Shown piece after piece: positions 50,467 to 59,605 of a DNA stretch of 64,000 nucleotides. How positions within the stretch are numbered: the first letter of the stretch is position 1; the number at the start of each line of letters is the position of its first letter. Under the pieces are notes generated by a model. It was given only the letters and a program-made list of their open reading frames with translations, ran no database searches and was not told the DNA's origin. This stretch comes from an uncultured Bacteroidia bacterium (GTDB taxonomy: Bacteria; Bacteroidota; Bacteroidia; Bacteroidales; UBA932). The position numbers and the translations under genes were made by a program. Location: positions 124,001 to 188,000 of the forward strand of contig CACXNA010000001.1 of the NCBI GenBank assembly GCA_902768985.1, in the 5' to 3' direction.

Positions 50467-51489
50467 ATGGCAGACATCATACTCGGCATAGAATCTTCCT
50501 GCGACGACACTTCAGCGGCCGTCATCCGCGACGGGTGGCTTCTGTCGAACGTCATCGCCAGTCAGGACGTACACCGCGCCTTCGGCGGGGTGGTCCCGGA
50601 GCTGGCGTCGCGGGCGCACGAACAGAACATCGTCCCGGTGGTGAGTGAGGCGCTCGCCCGGGCGGGCGTCAAAGCGTCGGACCTGACCGCGATCGCCTTC
50701 ACCCGCGGCCCGGGTCTGCTCGGTTCGCTGCTCGTGGGTACTTCCTTCGCCAAGGCGATGGGCCTGGCGCTGGACATCCCGATTGTGATGGTCAACCACC
50801 TCCAGGGCCACCTGCTGGCCGATTTCATCCGCCAGCCGGACAAGCCCGTGCGGGAGCCTGCGTTCCCGTATCTCTGCCTGCTGGTCAGCGGCGGCAACTC
50901 GCAGATCGTCCGCGTGGACGACCCGCTCCATTTTGAGATTCTGGGCCAGACCATCGACGATGCGGTGGGGGAGGCCTTCGACAAATGCTCCAAGATGCTG
51001 GGTCTGGGCTATCCCGGCGGCCCCATCATCGACCGGCTTGCCAAGGAGGGCGACCCGACCCGCTTCAAGTTCACCAAGCCGCACATCGAGGGCCTGGACT
51101 ACAGCTTCAGCGGCGTGAAGACCTCGCTGCTGTATTTCGTCCGCGACGAGATGGCGAAGGATCCGGATTTCCTGGAGAAGAACAAGGAGGACCTGTGCGC
51201 CTCCTTCCAGAAGACGCTGATCGATATCCTGCTGGACAAACTGGTCAAGGCCGCCAAGCAGACCGGCATCAAGGAGGTCACCATCGGTGGCGGCGTGTCG
51301 GCCAACAGCGGCCTGCGCGCCCGGATCGAGGCCGAAGGACGCAAGCGTGGCTGGAATACTTATCTGCCGGAATTCAAGTTCACGACCGACAACGCGGCGA
51401 TGATCGCCATCGCCGGATACTACCATTACCTGGCCGGGGAGCGCACGCCGCTGGATGTGGCTCCCGTGTCCCGGATGTCTGATTTCTAG
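50467..51489 (+). CDS. tsaD: tRNA N6-adenosine threonylcarbamoyltransferase
   Basis: TsaD transfers the threonylcarbamoyl group to A37 of ANN-decoding tRNAs. The 340-residue protein starts at ATG 50467 (MADIILGIESSCDDT); a longer frame upstream is not conserved. Motifs are GIESSCDDT, the metal-binding HLQGH near residue 117, SGGNSQ and the TIGGGVSAN nucleotide region near residue 277. The gene is transcribed divergently from the tamB operon that carries mtaB, which acts on the same base. Confidence 0.96.
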   Translation: MADIILGIESSCDDTSAAVIRDGWLLSNVIASQDVHRAFGGVVPELASRAHEQNIVPVVSEALARAGVKASDLTAIAFTRGPGLLGSLLVGTSFAKAMGLALDIPIVMVNHLQGHLLADFIRQPDKPVREPAFPYLCLLVSGGNSQIVRVDDPLHFEILGQTIDDAVGEAFDKCSKMLGLGYPGGPIIDRLAKEGDPTRFKFTKPHIEGLDYSFSGVKTSLLYFVRDEMAKDPDFLEKNKEDLCASFQKTLIDILLDKLVKAAKQTGIKEVTIGGGVSANSGLRARIEAEGRKRGWNTYLPEFKFTTDNAAMIAIAGYYHYLAGERTPLDVAPVSRMSDF

Positions 51490-51495
51490 TTGATT

Positions 51496-53010
51496 ATGAA
51501 GGAGTTTGAAGTAGTCTGCCCGCTCACGCGGGAACCGCGCCTCAAGGAGATCGAGGCCAAGGCCGGCGGCATGAAATGGGTGCTGAAGAAGCGCTCCGTC
51601 GATGCGCGCAAGGAGCCGGTCTGGCGTTACCAGTATGAGGCGTACGGGCCCGGCGAGGAGTACGTGCCCTACACGCTGCCGGAGTACCTCGACGTCCACG
51701 ACGCCGAGCCGGTCATCGTCGTCGGCGCCGGCCCGGCCGGCATGTTCGCGGCGCTCAAGCTCCTGACGCTCGGGCTCAAGCCCGTCGTGCTGGAGCGCGG
51801 CAAGGATGTGCACGCGCGCAAGTTCGACATGGCGAAGCTCTCGCGCGACGGCATTGTGGACCCGGATTCGAATTACTGCTACGGCGAAGGGGGCGCGGGC
51901 GCCTTCTCCGACGGCAAACTCTATACGCGTTCGTCGAAGCGCGGCGACCTCCGCGAGGTGCTTTACCAGCTCGTGAAGTTCGGCGCCTCGAAGGATATCC
52001 TCATCGACGCGCATCCGCACATCGGCTCTGATAAACTGCCGGTCGTTGTGGAGAATATCCGCAATTTTATCGTCGAGCACGGGGGTGAATACCACTTTAA
52101 CTCAAAGGTTACATCCATTCAGGATCAGGTCGTTAAGACGGCGGATGGAAAAGAGTACCGCGCTTCGCGCATCATCCTCGCCACGGGCCATTCCGCGCGG
52201 GATGTGTACGAGATGCTGGCCGGAATGGGCGGCGCGCTCGAGGCGAAAGGCTTCGCGATGGGCGTGCGCGTGGAGCATCCGCAGGAGAAGATCAACTGGT
52301 GCCAGTACCACGGCCAGTGGAAGCCGGGCGTGCCGGCGGCGGAGTATTCCTTCGTCGAGCAGGTCGACGGCCGCGGCGTCTTCTCCTTCTGCATGTGCCC
52401 CGGCGGCATCCTGGTGCCGTCCTCGACGGAGGAGCAGACCGTCGTGCTGAACGGCATGTCCAACTCCGGCCGCAGCGGCAAATTCGCCAACGCGGGCGTC
52501 GTGGTCCAGATCGAGCCGGAGGATGTGCCGGGCGAGGGGCCTTTCAAGCTGATGGACTTCCAGCACGCCGTGGAGCGTAAGATGTACGACGCCGCCCAGG
52601 CGCTGGGCGCGGAGAATCCGATGGCGGCTCCCGCGCAGCGCATGGAGGACTTCTGCCTCGGCAAGGTCTCCAAGACCATGCCGCCGACCAGCTACCACCC
52701 CGGGGTGGTGAGTGCCCCGCTGCATGAATTGCTGCCGCCGCACGTGGCGCAGCGCCTCCAGAAAGCATTTCCGCGCGTGAAAATGCGCAACTACTATACG
52801 AACGCCGCGCTCCTGCTCGGCGTCGAATCCCGCACGTCCTCGCCGGTCCGCATCCCGCGCGACCCCGAGACGCTCGAGTATGTCTCGCTGCCGGGCATCT
52901 TCCCTTGTGGGGAAGGCGCCGGCTACGCGGGCGGCATCGTGTCCAGCGCGCTGGACGGCATCAACGTGGCCGAGGCCGTGGCCCGGTCGCTCAAACCCGC
53001 TGAGGCATGA
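51496..53010 (+). CDS. FAD-dependent dehydrogenase, COG2509-like
   Basis: This 504-residue flavoprotein has the Rossmann motif VIVVGAGPAGMFAALKL near residue 75, CYGEGGAGAFSDGKLYTR near residue 130, and ILATGHSARDVYEML near residue 220. The closing FPCGEGAGYAGGIVSSALDG is typical of the family. The reaction is not known. I start at ATG 51496, six bases after a TTG; the tsaD stop is seven bases upstream. The end overlaps the SGNH gene by four bases. Confidence 0.88.
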   Translation: MKEFEVVCPLTREPRLKEIEAKAGGMKWVLKKRSVDARKEPVWRYQYEAYGPGEEYVPYTLPEYLDVHDAEPVIVVGAGPAGMFAALKLLTLGLKPVVLERGKDVHARKFDMAKLSRDGIVDPDSNYCYGEGGAGAFSDGKLYTRSSKRGDLREVLYQLVKFGASKDILIDAHPHIGSDKLPVVVENIRNFIVEHGGEYHFNSKVTSIQDQVVKTADGKEYRASRIILATGHSARDVYEMLAGMGGALEAKGFAMGVRVEHPQEKINWCQYHGQWKPGVPAAEYSFVEQVDGRGVFSFCMCPGGILVPSSTEEQTVVLNGMSNSGRSGKFANAGVVVQIEPEDVPGEGPFKLMDFQHAVERKMYDAAQALGAENPMAAPAQRMEDFCLGKVSKTMPPTSYHPGVVSAPLHELLPPHVAQRLQKAFPRVKMRNYYTNAALLLGVESRTSSPVRIPRDPETLEYVSLPGIFPCGEGAGYAGGIVSSALDGINVAEAVARSLKPAEA

Positions 53011-53582
53011 AGAAAGTAGCCTGCGTCGGAGACAGCATCACCTGGGGCTTCACCATCGTGAACCGCAGCAAGTACAGTTATCCCGCCGTGCTGCAGCAGC
53101 TGCTGGGTGACGGCTTCGAGGTCCGCAATTTCGGCCACAACGACGCCGCGGCCCGTTTCGATGCGGATACGCCTTATGTCAGCAAGAAAGCCTACCGGGA
53201 CAGCCTGGCCTGGGAGCCGGACATCGTCCTGCTGATGCTCGGGACCAACGACACCAAGCCCTGGAACTGGAATCCCGGCATTTTCCGGGAGGATTATCTC
53301 CGGCTGGTGAAGTCCTATCTCGCGCTGCCCTCGCACCCGCGGGTAGTGCTCGTCGCGCCCATCCGCATCTTCCGGGTGCTCCCCGTCATGGCGCTCCGGC
53401 CGGACGTGCTGGAGGAGGGCGTCCGTCCCGCCATCCGCGACATCGCCGCCCAGCTGCACCTGCAGCTTGTCGATCTCTGCGATCTCTTCGACAGCGCCCG
53501 CTTCTGCCGGGACGGCATCCACCCCCAGCGTGAGGGCGCCCGCCTCCTCGCGGAAGCCCTCCACAAGGCGGTGGCCTTCTAG
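53007..53582 (+). CDS. SGNH/GDSL-family hydrolase
   Basis: This 191-residue protein is a GDSL esterase-type hydrolase without an obvious signal peptide. The catalytic serine is in GDSITWG near residue 10, the block III asparagine is in LGTNDTK near residue 80, and the Asp-His pair is in DGIHPQ near residue 170. It may act on acetylated sugars or on lipids; the sequence does not say. It is coupled to the preceding FAD dehydrogenase (ATGA overlap). REP palindromes begin about 50 bases downstream. Confidence 0.85.
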   Translation: MKKVACVGDSITWGFTIVNRSKYSYPAVLQQLLGDGFEVRNFGHNDAAARFDADTPYVSKKAYRDSLAWEPDIVLLMLGTNDTKPWNWNPGIFREDYLRLVKSYLALPSHPRVVLVAPIRIFRVLPVMALRPDVLEEGVRPAIRDIAAQLHLQLVDLCDLFDSARFCRDGIHPQREGARLLAEALHKAVAF

Positions 53583-53630
53583 CGCCCAATCCCTCCGCCG
53601 CCTCGCCTTCTGTTTCCACCATACCCCTCC

Positions 53631-53699
53631 AACTGTGGGTGTTTTCCCCCACAGTTAGCGCATTGTACCCTCTAACTGTGGGTGGATTTACCCACAGTT
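53631..53699. repeat. REP palindromes left of the transposase gene (two)
   Basis: AACTGTGGG/CCCACAGTT arms lie at 53631-53656 and 53674-53699, with short central spacers (TGTTTTCC and TGGATTTA). They stand as a doublet before the transposase gene. Confidence 0.85.
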
Positions 53700-53777
53700 G
53701 GCCACTTTTTCGAAAAAGCCTTCAATTCTGGTTGGAGATCAAATAGATTAAGGTTATATTTGGGAAAACTTAAATCT

Positions 53778-54707
53778 ATGAAAGGCGGAAACAGGAAGTT
53801 TAACAAACTGGGCGTTCATCACGTCTATCAGCGGGCCCTGGACCGAGGCATCATCTTCTACACGGTCATCGATCGGCTAGTATATCTTTCCATCTCCTCT
53901 GTTAAGGCGCGTGAATATGGCGTTCACGTGCTTGCAGCGGCTATTATGTACTCGCATACGCATCAGTCATGCGTGGCTGAGACCAAAGAGCAATTATACA
54001 AATACATCCAGGATTCTTCGTCCATCTTCGCGCGGATGTACAACCGGCATTATGGCTTGACCGGTTCCCTGTTTGCGCGTCCGTTTGGCAGTTCACTCAA
54101 GCGGAGCGCTAAAGACATCAAGAGCAACCTGGCCTATGTTAATAACAATCACACAGAGAAAGGATTGTGTTCAACGGCTATTCAGGCCCGGTGGAATTTC
54201 CTGGCGTACCGGGACCGGAAGAATCCTTTTTCTAAGCTGATAGAATCGCCTTCCGAGAAATTACTTCGTGCCATTGCCAGGATAAAAAGAATGGCTTCAA
54301 AAGGGAAGCATCTTTCTTACAGTGTATTGCTTAACGCCTTTAACGGCTTGGATGCCGGAGAGCGAGAGCAGTTGACGGATTACGTTATTTCCGCATATCC
54401 GCTGGTTGACTATGCAGCTGCAGCCGGGATCTATGAAGGATTCGACAATATGCTGACGGCATTTGACTCGAATACAGGGGGCGAGTTTGCACTTCGTGAA
54501 GAGTATTCTTCTTCACCGGATACAGCATATACTGAAATGATAGCCCTGGCGGAAAAGAATTCTTTAATTGGCGTGGAGAATCCGCCGCTTCTGCGCTTCC
54601 CGGAGGAGAAGCGGCGGCGGATGGCGCAGGCATTTTTCGAGCAGACCCACGCCCGAAAGTTCCAGATCTGCAAATTCCTCCACCTCCCGGAGCCAGAAAG
54701 TGCTTAA
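53778..54707 (+). CDS. REP-associated tyrosine transposase (Y1/IS200-like)
   Basis: This 309-residue protein is an HUH single-strand DNA transposase of the RAYT type. The His60-x-His62 pair (AIMYSHTHQ) and Tyr120 in LAYVNNNHTEKG are the likely catalytic residues. The context MYNRHYGLTGSLFARPF matches the family block GxLF. I start at ATG 53778 (MKGGNRKFN); the longer frame begins in the repeats. REP doublets stand on both sides, and the TAA stop at 54705-54707 lies within the right REP. Lower GC than the neighbours suggests transfer. Confidence 0.85.
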   Translation: MKGGNRKFNKLGVHHVYQRALDRGIIFYTVIDRLVYLSISSVKAREYGVHVLAAAIMYSHTHQSCVAETKEQLYKYIQDSSSIFARMYNRHYGLTGSLFARPFGSSLKRSAKDIKSNLAYVNNNHTEKGLCSTAIQARWNFLAYRDRKNPFSKLIESPSEKLLRAIARIKRMASKGKHLSYSVLLNAFNGLDAGEREQLTDYVISAYPLVDYAAAAGIYEGFDNMLTAFDSNTGGEFALREEYSSSPDTAYTEMIALAEKNSLIGVENPPLLRFPEEKRRRMAQAFFEQTHARKFQICKFLHLPEPESA

Positions 54708-54774
54708 CTGTGGGTAATTTCCCCCACAGTTAAGCACCTTACCCCTCCAACTGTGGGGAAAAACACCCACAGTT
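54701..54774. repeat. REP palindromes right of the transposase gene (two)
   Basis: The first has perfect 14-base arms (TGCTTAACTGTGGG at 54701-54714 and its complement at 54723-54736) and supplies the transposase stop codon. The second has AACTGTGGG/CCCACAGTT arms at 54749-54774. A third-site copy lies at 59604-59629. Confidence 0.85.
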
Positions 54775-54782
54775 AGCGCATT

Positions 54783-54813
54783 TTTGCGGTCCGGCGGGAA
54801 TTGTGTATCTTTG
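54783..54813 (+). promoter_or_regulatory. promoter for mnmA
   Basis: TTTG (54783-54786) and TATCTTTG (54806-54813) are separated by 19 bases, an exact match to the Bacteroidetes -33/-7 consensus. The ATG at 54822 is eight bases after the -7 box, so the mRNA should be nearly leaderless. Confidence 0.8.
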
Positions 54814-54821
54814 CGAATAGT

Positions 54822-56093
54822 ATGAAGATTTGCGTAGGACTTTCCGGGGGCGTGGACTCCAGCGTGGCGGCCTTGTTGCTCAAGCAGCAGGGCTACGACG
54901 TGTTTGCGATGTTCATGCAGAACTGGCATGACGTCGAGGGCACGCTCCACGGCGACTGCGAGTGGGAGGAGGACAAGTTCGTGGCCGAGATGGTCGCCCG
55001 CAAGATCGGTATCCCGTTCTATTTCATCGACTTGAGTAAGGAGTACCGGCAGCGCGTGGTGGACTATCTCTTCGACGAATACGCCCACGGCCGCACGCCC
55101 AACCCCGACGTCCTCTGCAACCGCGAGATCAAGTTCGACGCCTTCCTGCAGGCGGCGGAGCGCCTGGGCGCGGACTGCGTGGCCACGGGCCACTACTGCC
55201 GCAAGGAGACGCTCCCCGACGGGACCTGCCGCATCCTCGAAGGGACCGACCCCAACAAGGACCAGAGCTACTTCCTCTGCCAGCTCAGCCAGGAGCAGCT
55301 CGCCAAGGCGATGTTCCCCATCGGAGACCTGCTGAAGCCGGAAGTGCGGCGCCTCGCCAAGGAGGCGGACCTGCCTTCGGCGGAGAAGAAGGATTCGCAG
55401 GGCATCTGCTTCGTCGGCAAGGTGGACCTGCCCGTCTTCCTGCAGCAGAAGCTGAAAAGCGTCGAGGGCGACGTGGTCGAAGTCTTCGCGCCTTACTACG
55501 CCGATTCGGCGAAATACGCCCGCGACCGCGAGCTGCTCGCCAAGGGTACGGCGCTGACGGACAGCGAGTTGCTGGAACTGTCCGCGCCGATTGACTACAG
55601 CGACATCCGTTTCGAGACGGAGACCTACCGCTCCGGCAAGCACCATATCAAGAAGACGCGCGACAAGGCGAACCCCTGGGCGAAGCGCATCGGGCGCCAC
55701 GAGGGCGCGCAGTTCTACACCATCGGCCAGCGCAAGGGCCTGGGCATCGGCGGCCACGCCAGCCCCGTCTTCGTGCTGGCGACCGACATCGAGCGCAACA
55801 TCATCTACGTGGGCGAAGGGGAAAACCACCCCGGCCTGCTGCGCAGCTGCCTGCGCATCGCCCCGGACGAGATCCACTGGATCCGCCCGGCGGAGGCGAT
55901 GCAAATCGGCGAGCAGCGTCGCTACCGCGTGCGCATCCGCTACCGCCAACCCCTGCAGGACGCCACGCTCCTGATGCGGGAGAACGGCCTCTTCATCCTT
56001 TTCGACCAGCCGCAGCGCAGCATCACGCCCGGCCAGTTCGCGGTCTGGTACGCGCCGGACGGCGAAATGATCGGCAGCGGCGTCATCCTGTAA
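54822..56093 (+). CDS. mnmA: tRNA-specific 2-thiouridylase
   Basis: MnmA thiolates U34 of Glu, Gln and Lys tRNAs. The ATP-binding PP-loop is GLSGGVDSS (residues 6-14), and the two catalytic cysteines are probably Cys99 (DVLCNREIKF) and Cys196 (QGICFVG). The 423-residue length is longer than in E. coli (about 370) owing to extra residues between residues 225 and 290. I start at ATG 54822; a longer frame (from 54801) lies within the promoter. A second promoter-level signal, the right REP doublet, is immediately upstream. Confidence 0.95.
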   Translation: MKICVGLSGGVDSSVAALLLKQQGYDVFAMFMQNWHDVEGTLHGDCEWEEDKFVAEMVARKIGIPFYFIDLSKEYRQRVVDYLFDEYAHGRTPNPDVLCNREIKFDAFLQAAERLGADCVATGHYCRKETLPDGTCRILEGTDPNKDQSYFLCQLSQEQLAKAMFPIGDLLKPEVRRLAKEADLPSAEKKDSQGICFVGKVDLPVFLQQKLKSVEGDVVEVFAPYYADSAKYARDRELLAKGTALTDSELLELSAPIDYSDIRFETETYRSGKHHIKKTRDKANPWAKRIGRHEGAQFYTIGQRKGLGIGGHASPVFVLATDIERNIIYVGEGENHPGLLRSCLRIAPDEIHWIRPAEAMQIGEQRRYRVRIRYRQPLQDATLLMRENGLFILFDQPQRSITPGQFAVWYAPDGEMIGSGVIL

Positions 56094-56105
56094 CCTTTTC
56101 GAGAA

Positions 56106-56930
56106 ATGTCCATCCTGACCCGCAAATATCCATTCTTGCTGCACGGCCACTGGGCGAAAGATTGCCTGATCTACAGCCTCATCGTCGTGGGCATCCTGTA
56201 CTTCCTGCAGCCCTTCGGCTTCAACGGCTTCGGCGGCAACAAACTGCTGACCGCGTTGATCTTCGGCGCTGTGACCTTCTGCTGCTGCGCGCTCTATGGG
56301 CAGTTGATCTTCCACCCCCTGCAGCGCAGGGCCCGGGTCTGGCGCATCTGGCACCAGGCGCTGGGCGTGCTCGGGATGGTGCTCTTCATCGGCATCTGCA
56401 ACTATTTCACGTTCTCACTGCTCTTCAAGTTCCCGCTCAAATGGGAATACTTCTGGATGTTCCTTTGCTGGACGCTCATCATCGGCGTGGTGGTTACGGT
56501 CTGTTCCACGTCTATCGACTACTTCCGCTTCCTGCGCAGCCGGCTGGACGCCCTGCTGGACAAGACCACGCTGGAGCAGGAAAGCATCCGGGTCGCCATC
56601 CACGACACCCGCGTCCGCGGCAATGACCTCTCCCTGCCGATCAACGACCTCCTCTACATCGAGGCGCAGAAGAACAACGTCGCCGTCTGCTACCGCAAAG
56701 ACGGGAAACTGGTGCGCGATGAGATCCAGTCCACGCTCGCCGGCGTGCTCGACGACCTGGCGGAGTACGGCAACATCTTCCAGTGCCACCGCTCCTTCGT
56801 CGTGAACCTGAACAACATCACCTCCGCCAAGGGCAACTCCAACGGCTACACCCTGGAGCTCGGCGACGGGCTCGCCACGGTCCCCGTGTCCCGCTCTTTC
56901 GTACCGAAACTCAAGTCCTTTATCGCTTAG
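56106..56930 (+). CDS. membrane-anchored LytTR-domain transcription regulator
   Basis: This 274-residue protein has four or so hydrophobic segments in residues 20-145 and a LytTR DNA-binding domain from about residue 175 (LPINDLLYIEAQKNNVAVCYRK, ending SRSFVPKLKSFI). No phospho-receiver domain is present, so it is not a standard two-component regulator; the membrane part may sense a signal itself. It lies 12 bases after mnmA and 112 before a TonB-dependent receptor gene on the same strand, and may control it. Confidence 0.85.
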   Translation: MSILTRKYPFLLHGHWAKDCLIYSLIVVGILYFLQPFGFNGFGGNKLLTALIFGAVTFCCCALYGQLIFHPLQRRARVWRIWHQALGVLGMVLFIGICNYFTFSLLFKFPLKWEYFWMFLCWTLIIGVVVTVCSTSIDYFRFLRSRLDALLDKTTLEQESIRVAIHDTRVRGNDLSLPINDLLYIEAQKNNVAVCYRKDGKLVRDEIQSTLAGVLDDLAEYGNIFQCHRSFVVNLNNITSAKGNSNGYTLELGDGLATVPVSRSFVPKLKSFIA

Positions 56931-57042
56931 CGATTCGTCCGTAAAACGCGTCACTCGTCCGAGCCCTTAGTTGTTGGTCCGGTATTCTGGATGTCCGTCC
57001 TAGATATTTGGAAGGGTGTTTTTTCGTGCTTTCCTTTGCGGC

Positions 57043-59100
57043 ATGAAAAAGTTGCTGACCCTCCTTTTCGCGGCGCTTGCCGCCACCCTTCAAGTCCATG
57101 CCCAGACCCGCATCGACGGCGTCGTGTCCGACGAACACGGCCCGCTGGTCGGCGTGAACGTGTTCGTCGTCGGGACCATCGACGGCGCCGTCACGGACAC
57201 GCTCGGGCGCTTCTCCTTCACCACCGCCCGCACGGGCGAGCTGACGCTGCGCGCCGTGCTCCTGGGCTACGAGGAGCAGACGCTCGTCGCGGACGGCGCC
57301 CGCCTGCGCGGCCTGCAGATCCGCCTGCGCGAGCAGGCCGCCTCCATCGACGAAGTCGTCGTGACGGCGAGCACCTACAGCGTGGGCCGGAGCTCCCAGA
57401 TCAAGACGCTGGACGCGCTGGACGTGGTGATGGCCGGCAACTCCTGCGGAGACGTCGTCGCCGCCCTGCAGGTCCTGCCGGGCACACAGAAGGTGGGCGA
57501 AAACGGCCGCCTGTACGTGCGGGGCGGCGACAGCGAAGAGTGCCAGACTTTCGTCAACGGCATGCACGTGCTCGTCCCGTACAGCACGAACGTGGAAGGT
57601 AACGCGCAGCGCGGCCGCTTCTCGCCCTTCCTCTTCAAGGGGATGAGTTTCTCGCTGGGCGGCTATAGCGGCGAATACGGCCAGGCGCTTTCGTCCGTGC
57701 TCCCGATGGAGACGACTGACGTCGCTTCCAGCGACAAATTCGGCATCAGCGCGTCCCTGCTGGACTGGAACGTCGGCGGCACGAAGGCGTTCCGCCGCAG
57801 CAGCCTGTCCTTCAACGCGGACTACACGGATCTGGGGCTGCACAACGCGCTGTTCCCGGACCGCAACGACTGGACGCGTCCTTACCGCAAACTCTCCGGG
57901 GAGGCACAGTTCAAATATGAATGGGATAACGGGAGCAGCCTGAAATCCTATGTTGGCTACGACTGCACCTCGCTGGGCCTCCGCACCGAAGGCCGCGAGC
58001 TCTCGCTCGTCGAGCACAACGCCTACGCGAACGCGACGCTGCAGACCACCTTCGGGCGGGGCTACCGCTTCTTCGCGGGCGTGGCCAATTCGTCCGTCTT
58101 CAGCGACATCGACGATGCGCTCGTGCGCGGGGACCATTATCATAATTTCCGCAACGAGGTGCACCTGAAGGCGGAAATCCGCAAGAGCTTCTCGGCGGCG
58201 TTCAAGCTGTCGGCGGGCGTCGAGGACTATGTCCGCGACAGCCGGAAGCAGTACGACGCCACGGGCTACACGCTCGACTACAACCTCCTGGCAGGCCACG
58301 TGGACGCGCAGGTCCGCATCTTCCGGACGCTCTTCCTCAATCTCTCGGCACGCGCCGAGAAGGCGAGCTACAGCCCCGCCTGGGTGCTGATGCCGCGCGT
58401 GACGCTCAGTTTCGTTCCCGGCAAGCGCTTCCAGTCCTCCATCATGGTCGGCCGCTACAGCCAGAGTCCGGAGGACGACTGCCTCGCCCGGGGGCTCGGC
58501 CGCCTGGGCCAGAGCACGGCCGACCACGCCATCCTCAGCCTGCAGTACGGCACGAACCGCACGGTGGTGCGCGCCGAGGCGTACTGCAAGCGCTACCGCT
58601 CGCTGCCGCTGCTGCGGGACGGCGTCTACACGCCGGACGGCTACGGCTACAGCCGGGGCGTGGATTTATTCGTCGAAGACGCCTCGCTCATCCGCAACCT
58701 GACGCTCACGGCCGCGTACTCCTTCAACGATTCCCAGCGGCTCTACCAGGACTTCGACGCGCCGCGCACGCCGTCGTACGCCTCCCGGCACAACCTCCGC
58801 GTGACCGCGAAATACGGCATCGGCAAGGTCATCGTCGGGCTGGCCGACACCTACGCCAGCGGCCGCGTGTACCAGGCCGGCACGACGCCGTTCTACAACA
58901 GCCTCGACGCCAACGTCACCTGGCTGGCGCACCCGAAGGTCATCGTGTACGCCTCGCTGAACAACCTGCTCGGCCGCACGAACGTGTACCGGATCGACAC
59001 CGACGGCACGCCGGTGTCCGAGAGCCGGGACCGCTTCTTCTATATCGGAATTTTTGTTTCACTTAAAAATAGTAAAGCTTATGACATCGCTAATTTCTAA
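57043..59100 (+). CDS. TonB-dependent receptor with carboxypeptidase-like N-terminal domain
   Basis: This 685-residue outer-membrane receptor has a signal peptide (MKKLLTLLFAALAATLQVHA, then QTR), a beta-sandwich carboxypeptidase D-like domain (GVVSDEHGPLVGVNVFVVG), a plug domain beginning DEVVVTAST and a long beta barrel. It is smaller than many receptors of this class, and no SusD partner is encoded beside it. The substrate is unknown. I start at ATG 57043. The small exported protein downstream overlaps its 3' end. Confidence 0.9.
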   Translation: MKKLLTLLFAALAATLQVHAQTRIDGVVSDEHGPLVGVNVFVVGTIDGAVTDTLGRFSFTTARTGELTLRAVLLGYEEQTLVADGARLRGLQIRLREQAASIDEVVVTASTYSVGRSSQIKTLDALDVVMAGNSCGDVVAALQVLPGTQKVGENGRLYVRGGDSEECQTFVNGMHVLVPYSTNVEGNAQRGRFSPFLFKGMSFSLGGYSGEYGQALSSVLPMETTDVASSDKFGISASLLDWNVGGTKAFRRSSLSFNADYTDLGLHNALFPDRNDWTRPYRKLSGEAQFKYEWDNGSSLKSYVGYDCTSLGLRTEGRELSLVEHNAYANATLQTTFGRGYRFFAGVANSSVFSDIDDALVRGDHYHNFRNEVHLKAEIRKSFSAAFKLSAGVEDYVRDSRKQYDATGYTLDYNLLAGHVDAQVRIFRTLFLNLSARAEKASYSPAWVLMPRVTLSFVPGKRFQSSIMVGRYSQSPEDDCLARGLGRLGQSTADHAILSLQYGTNRTVVRAEAYCKRYRSLPLLRDGVYTPDGYGYSRGVDLFVEDASLIRNLTLTAAYSFNDSQRLYQDFDAPRTPSYASRHNLRVTAKYGIGKVIVGLADTYASGRVYQAGTTPFYNSLDANVTWLAHPKVIVYASLNNLLGRTNVYRIDTDGTPVSESRDRFFYIGIFVSLKNSKAYDIANF

Positions 59101-59605
59101 GAAAGGCATCCTTGCCACCGTTCTCTTCCTGATGGTTTCCCTTTTCTCCGCTCCCGCGCAAGACATGCGCGCGCTTATGGGCCAGTCCCTTTCGCGGCTG
59201 CAGAATCCCACGCCGGAGGCGTTCTTGACCTGCATCGCGGAGCTGAAACGCATCGACGCCATGTTCCCCGACCAGGTGGCCCCCAAGTACCAGCTGGCGC
59301 TGCAGAGCCTGAATTTCGCCGTGACGAATCCGCAGGCGGAGCAGACGGAGGGCCTGCTGGCCGAGGCCGAGCAGACGATCGCCGCGCTGGCGGAGATGCC
59401 GGCGGCGGATCTGTCGGACGTCTGCACCCTGCGGGGCTTCCTCTACATGACCCGCATCGTGCAGGACCCGGCCCGGAACGGCCAGCGCTACTACCTGGAC
59501 GTGATCCAGAACTACGAGAAAGCCCTGAAGGCCAATCCCGACAACGCGCTCGCGCAGCAGTTGCAGGAGAAATTCAACGAGGGCATGGCCCAGGCCATGC
59601 GCTAA
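59081..59605 (+). CDS. small exported protein, TPR-like, function unknown
   Basis: This 174-residue protein has a signal peptide (residues about 8-27, ending APAQDM) and an alanine- and leucine-rich helical region with a YYLDVIQNYEKALKANPDNALAQ segment near the C-terminus that looks like one tetratricopeptide repeat. It starts within the receptor gene (overlap of 20 bases), so the two are probably coupled. A REP palindrome follows directly, and the TAA stop (59603-59605) lies at the REP edge. Confidence 0.7.
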   Translation: MTSLISKKGILATVLFLMVSLFSAPAQDMRALMGQSLSRLQNPTPEAFLTCIAELKRIDAMFPDQVAPKYQLALQSLNFAVTNPQAEQTEGLLAEAEQTIAALAEMPAADLSDVCTLRGFLYMTRIVQDPARNGQRYYLDVIQNYEKALKANPDNALAQQLQEKFNEGMAQAMR

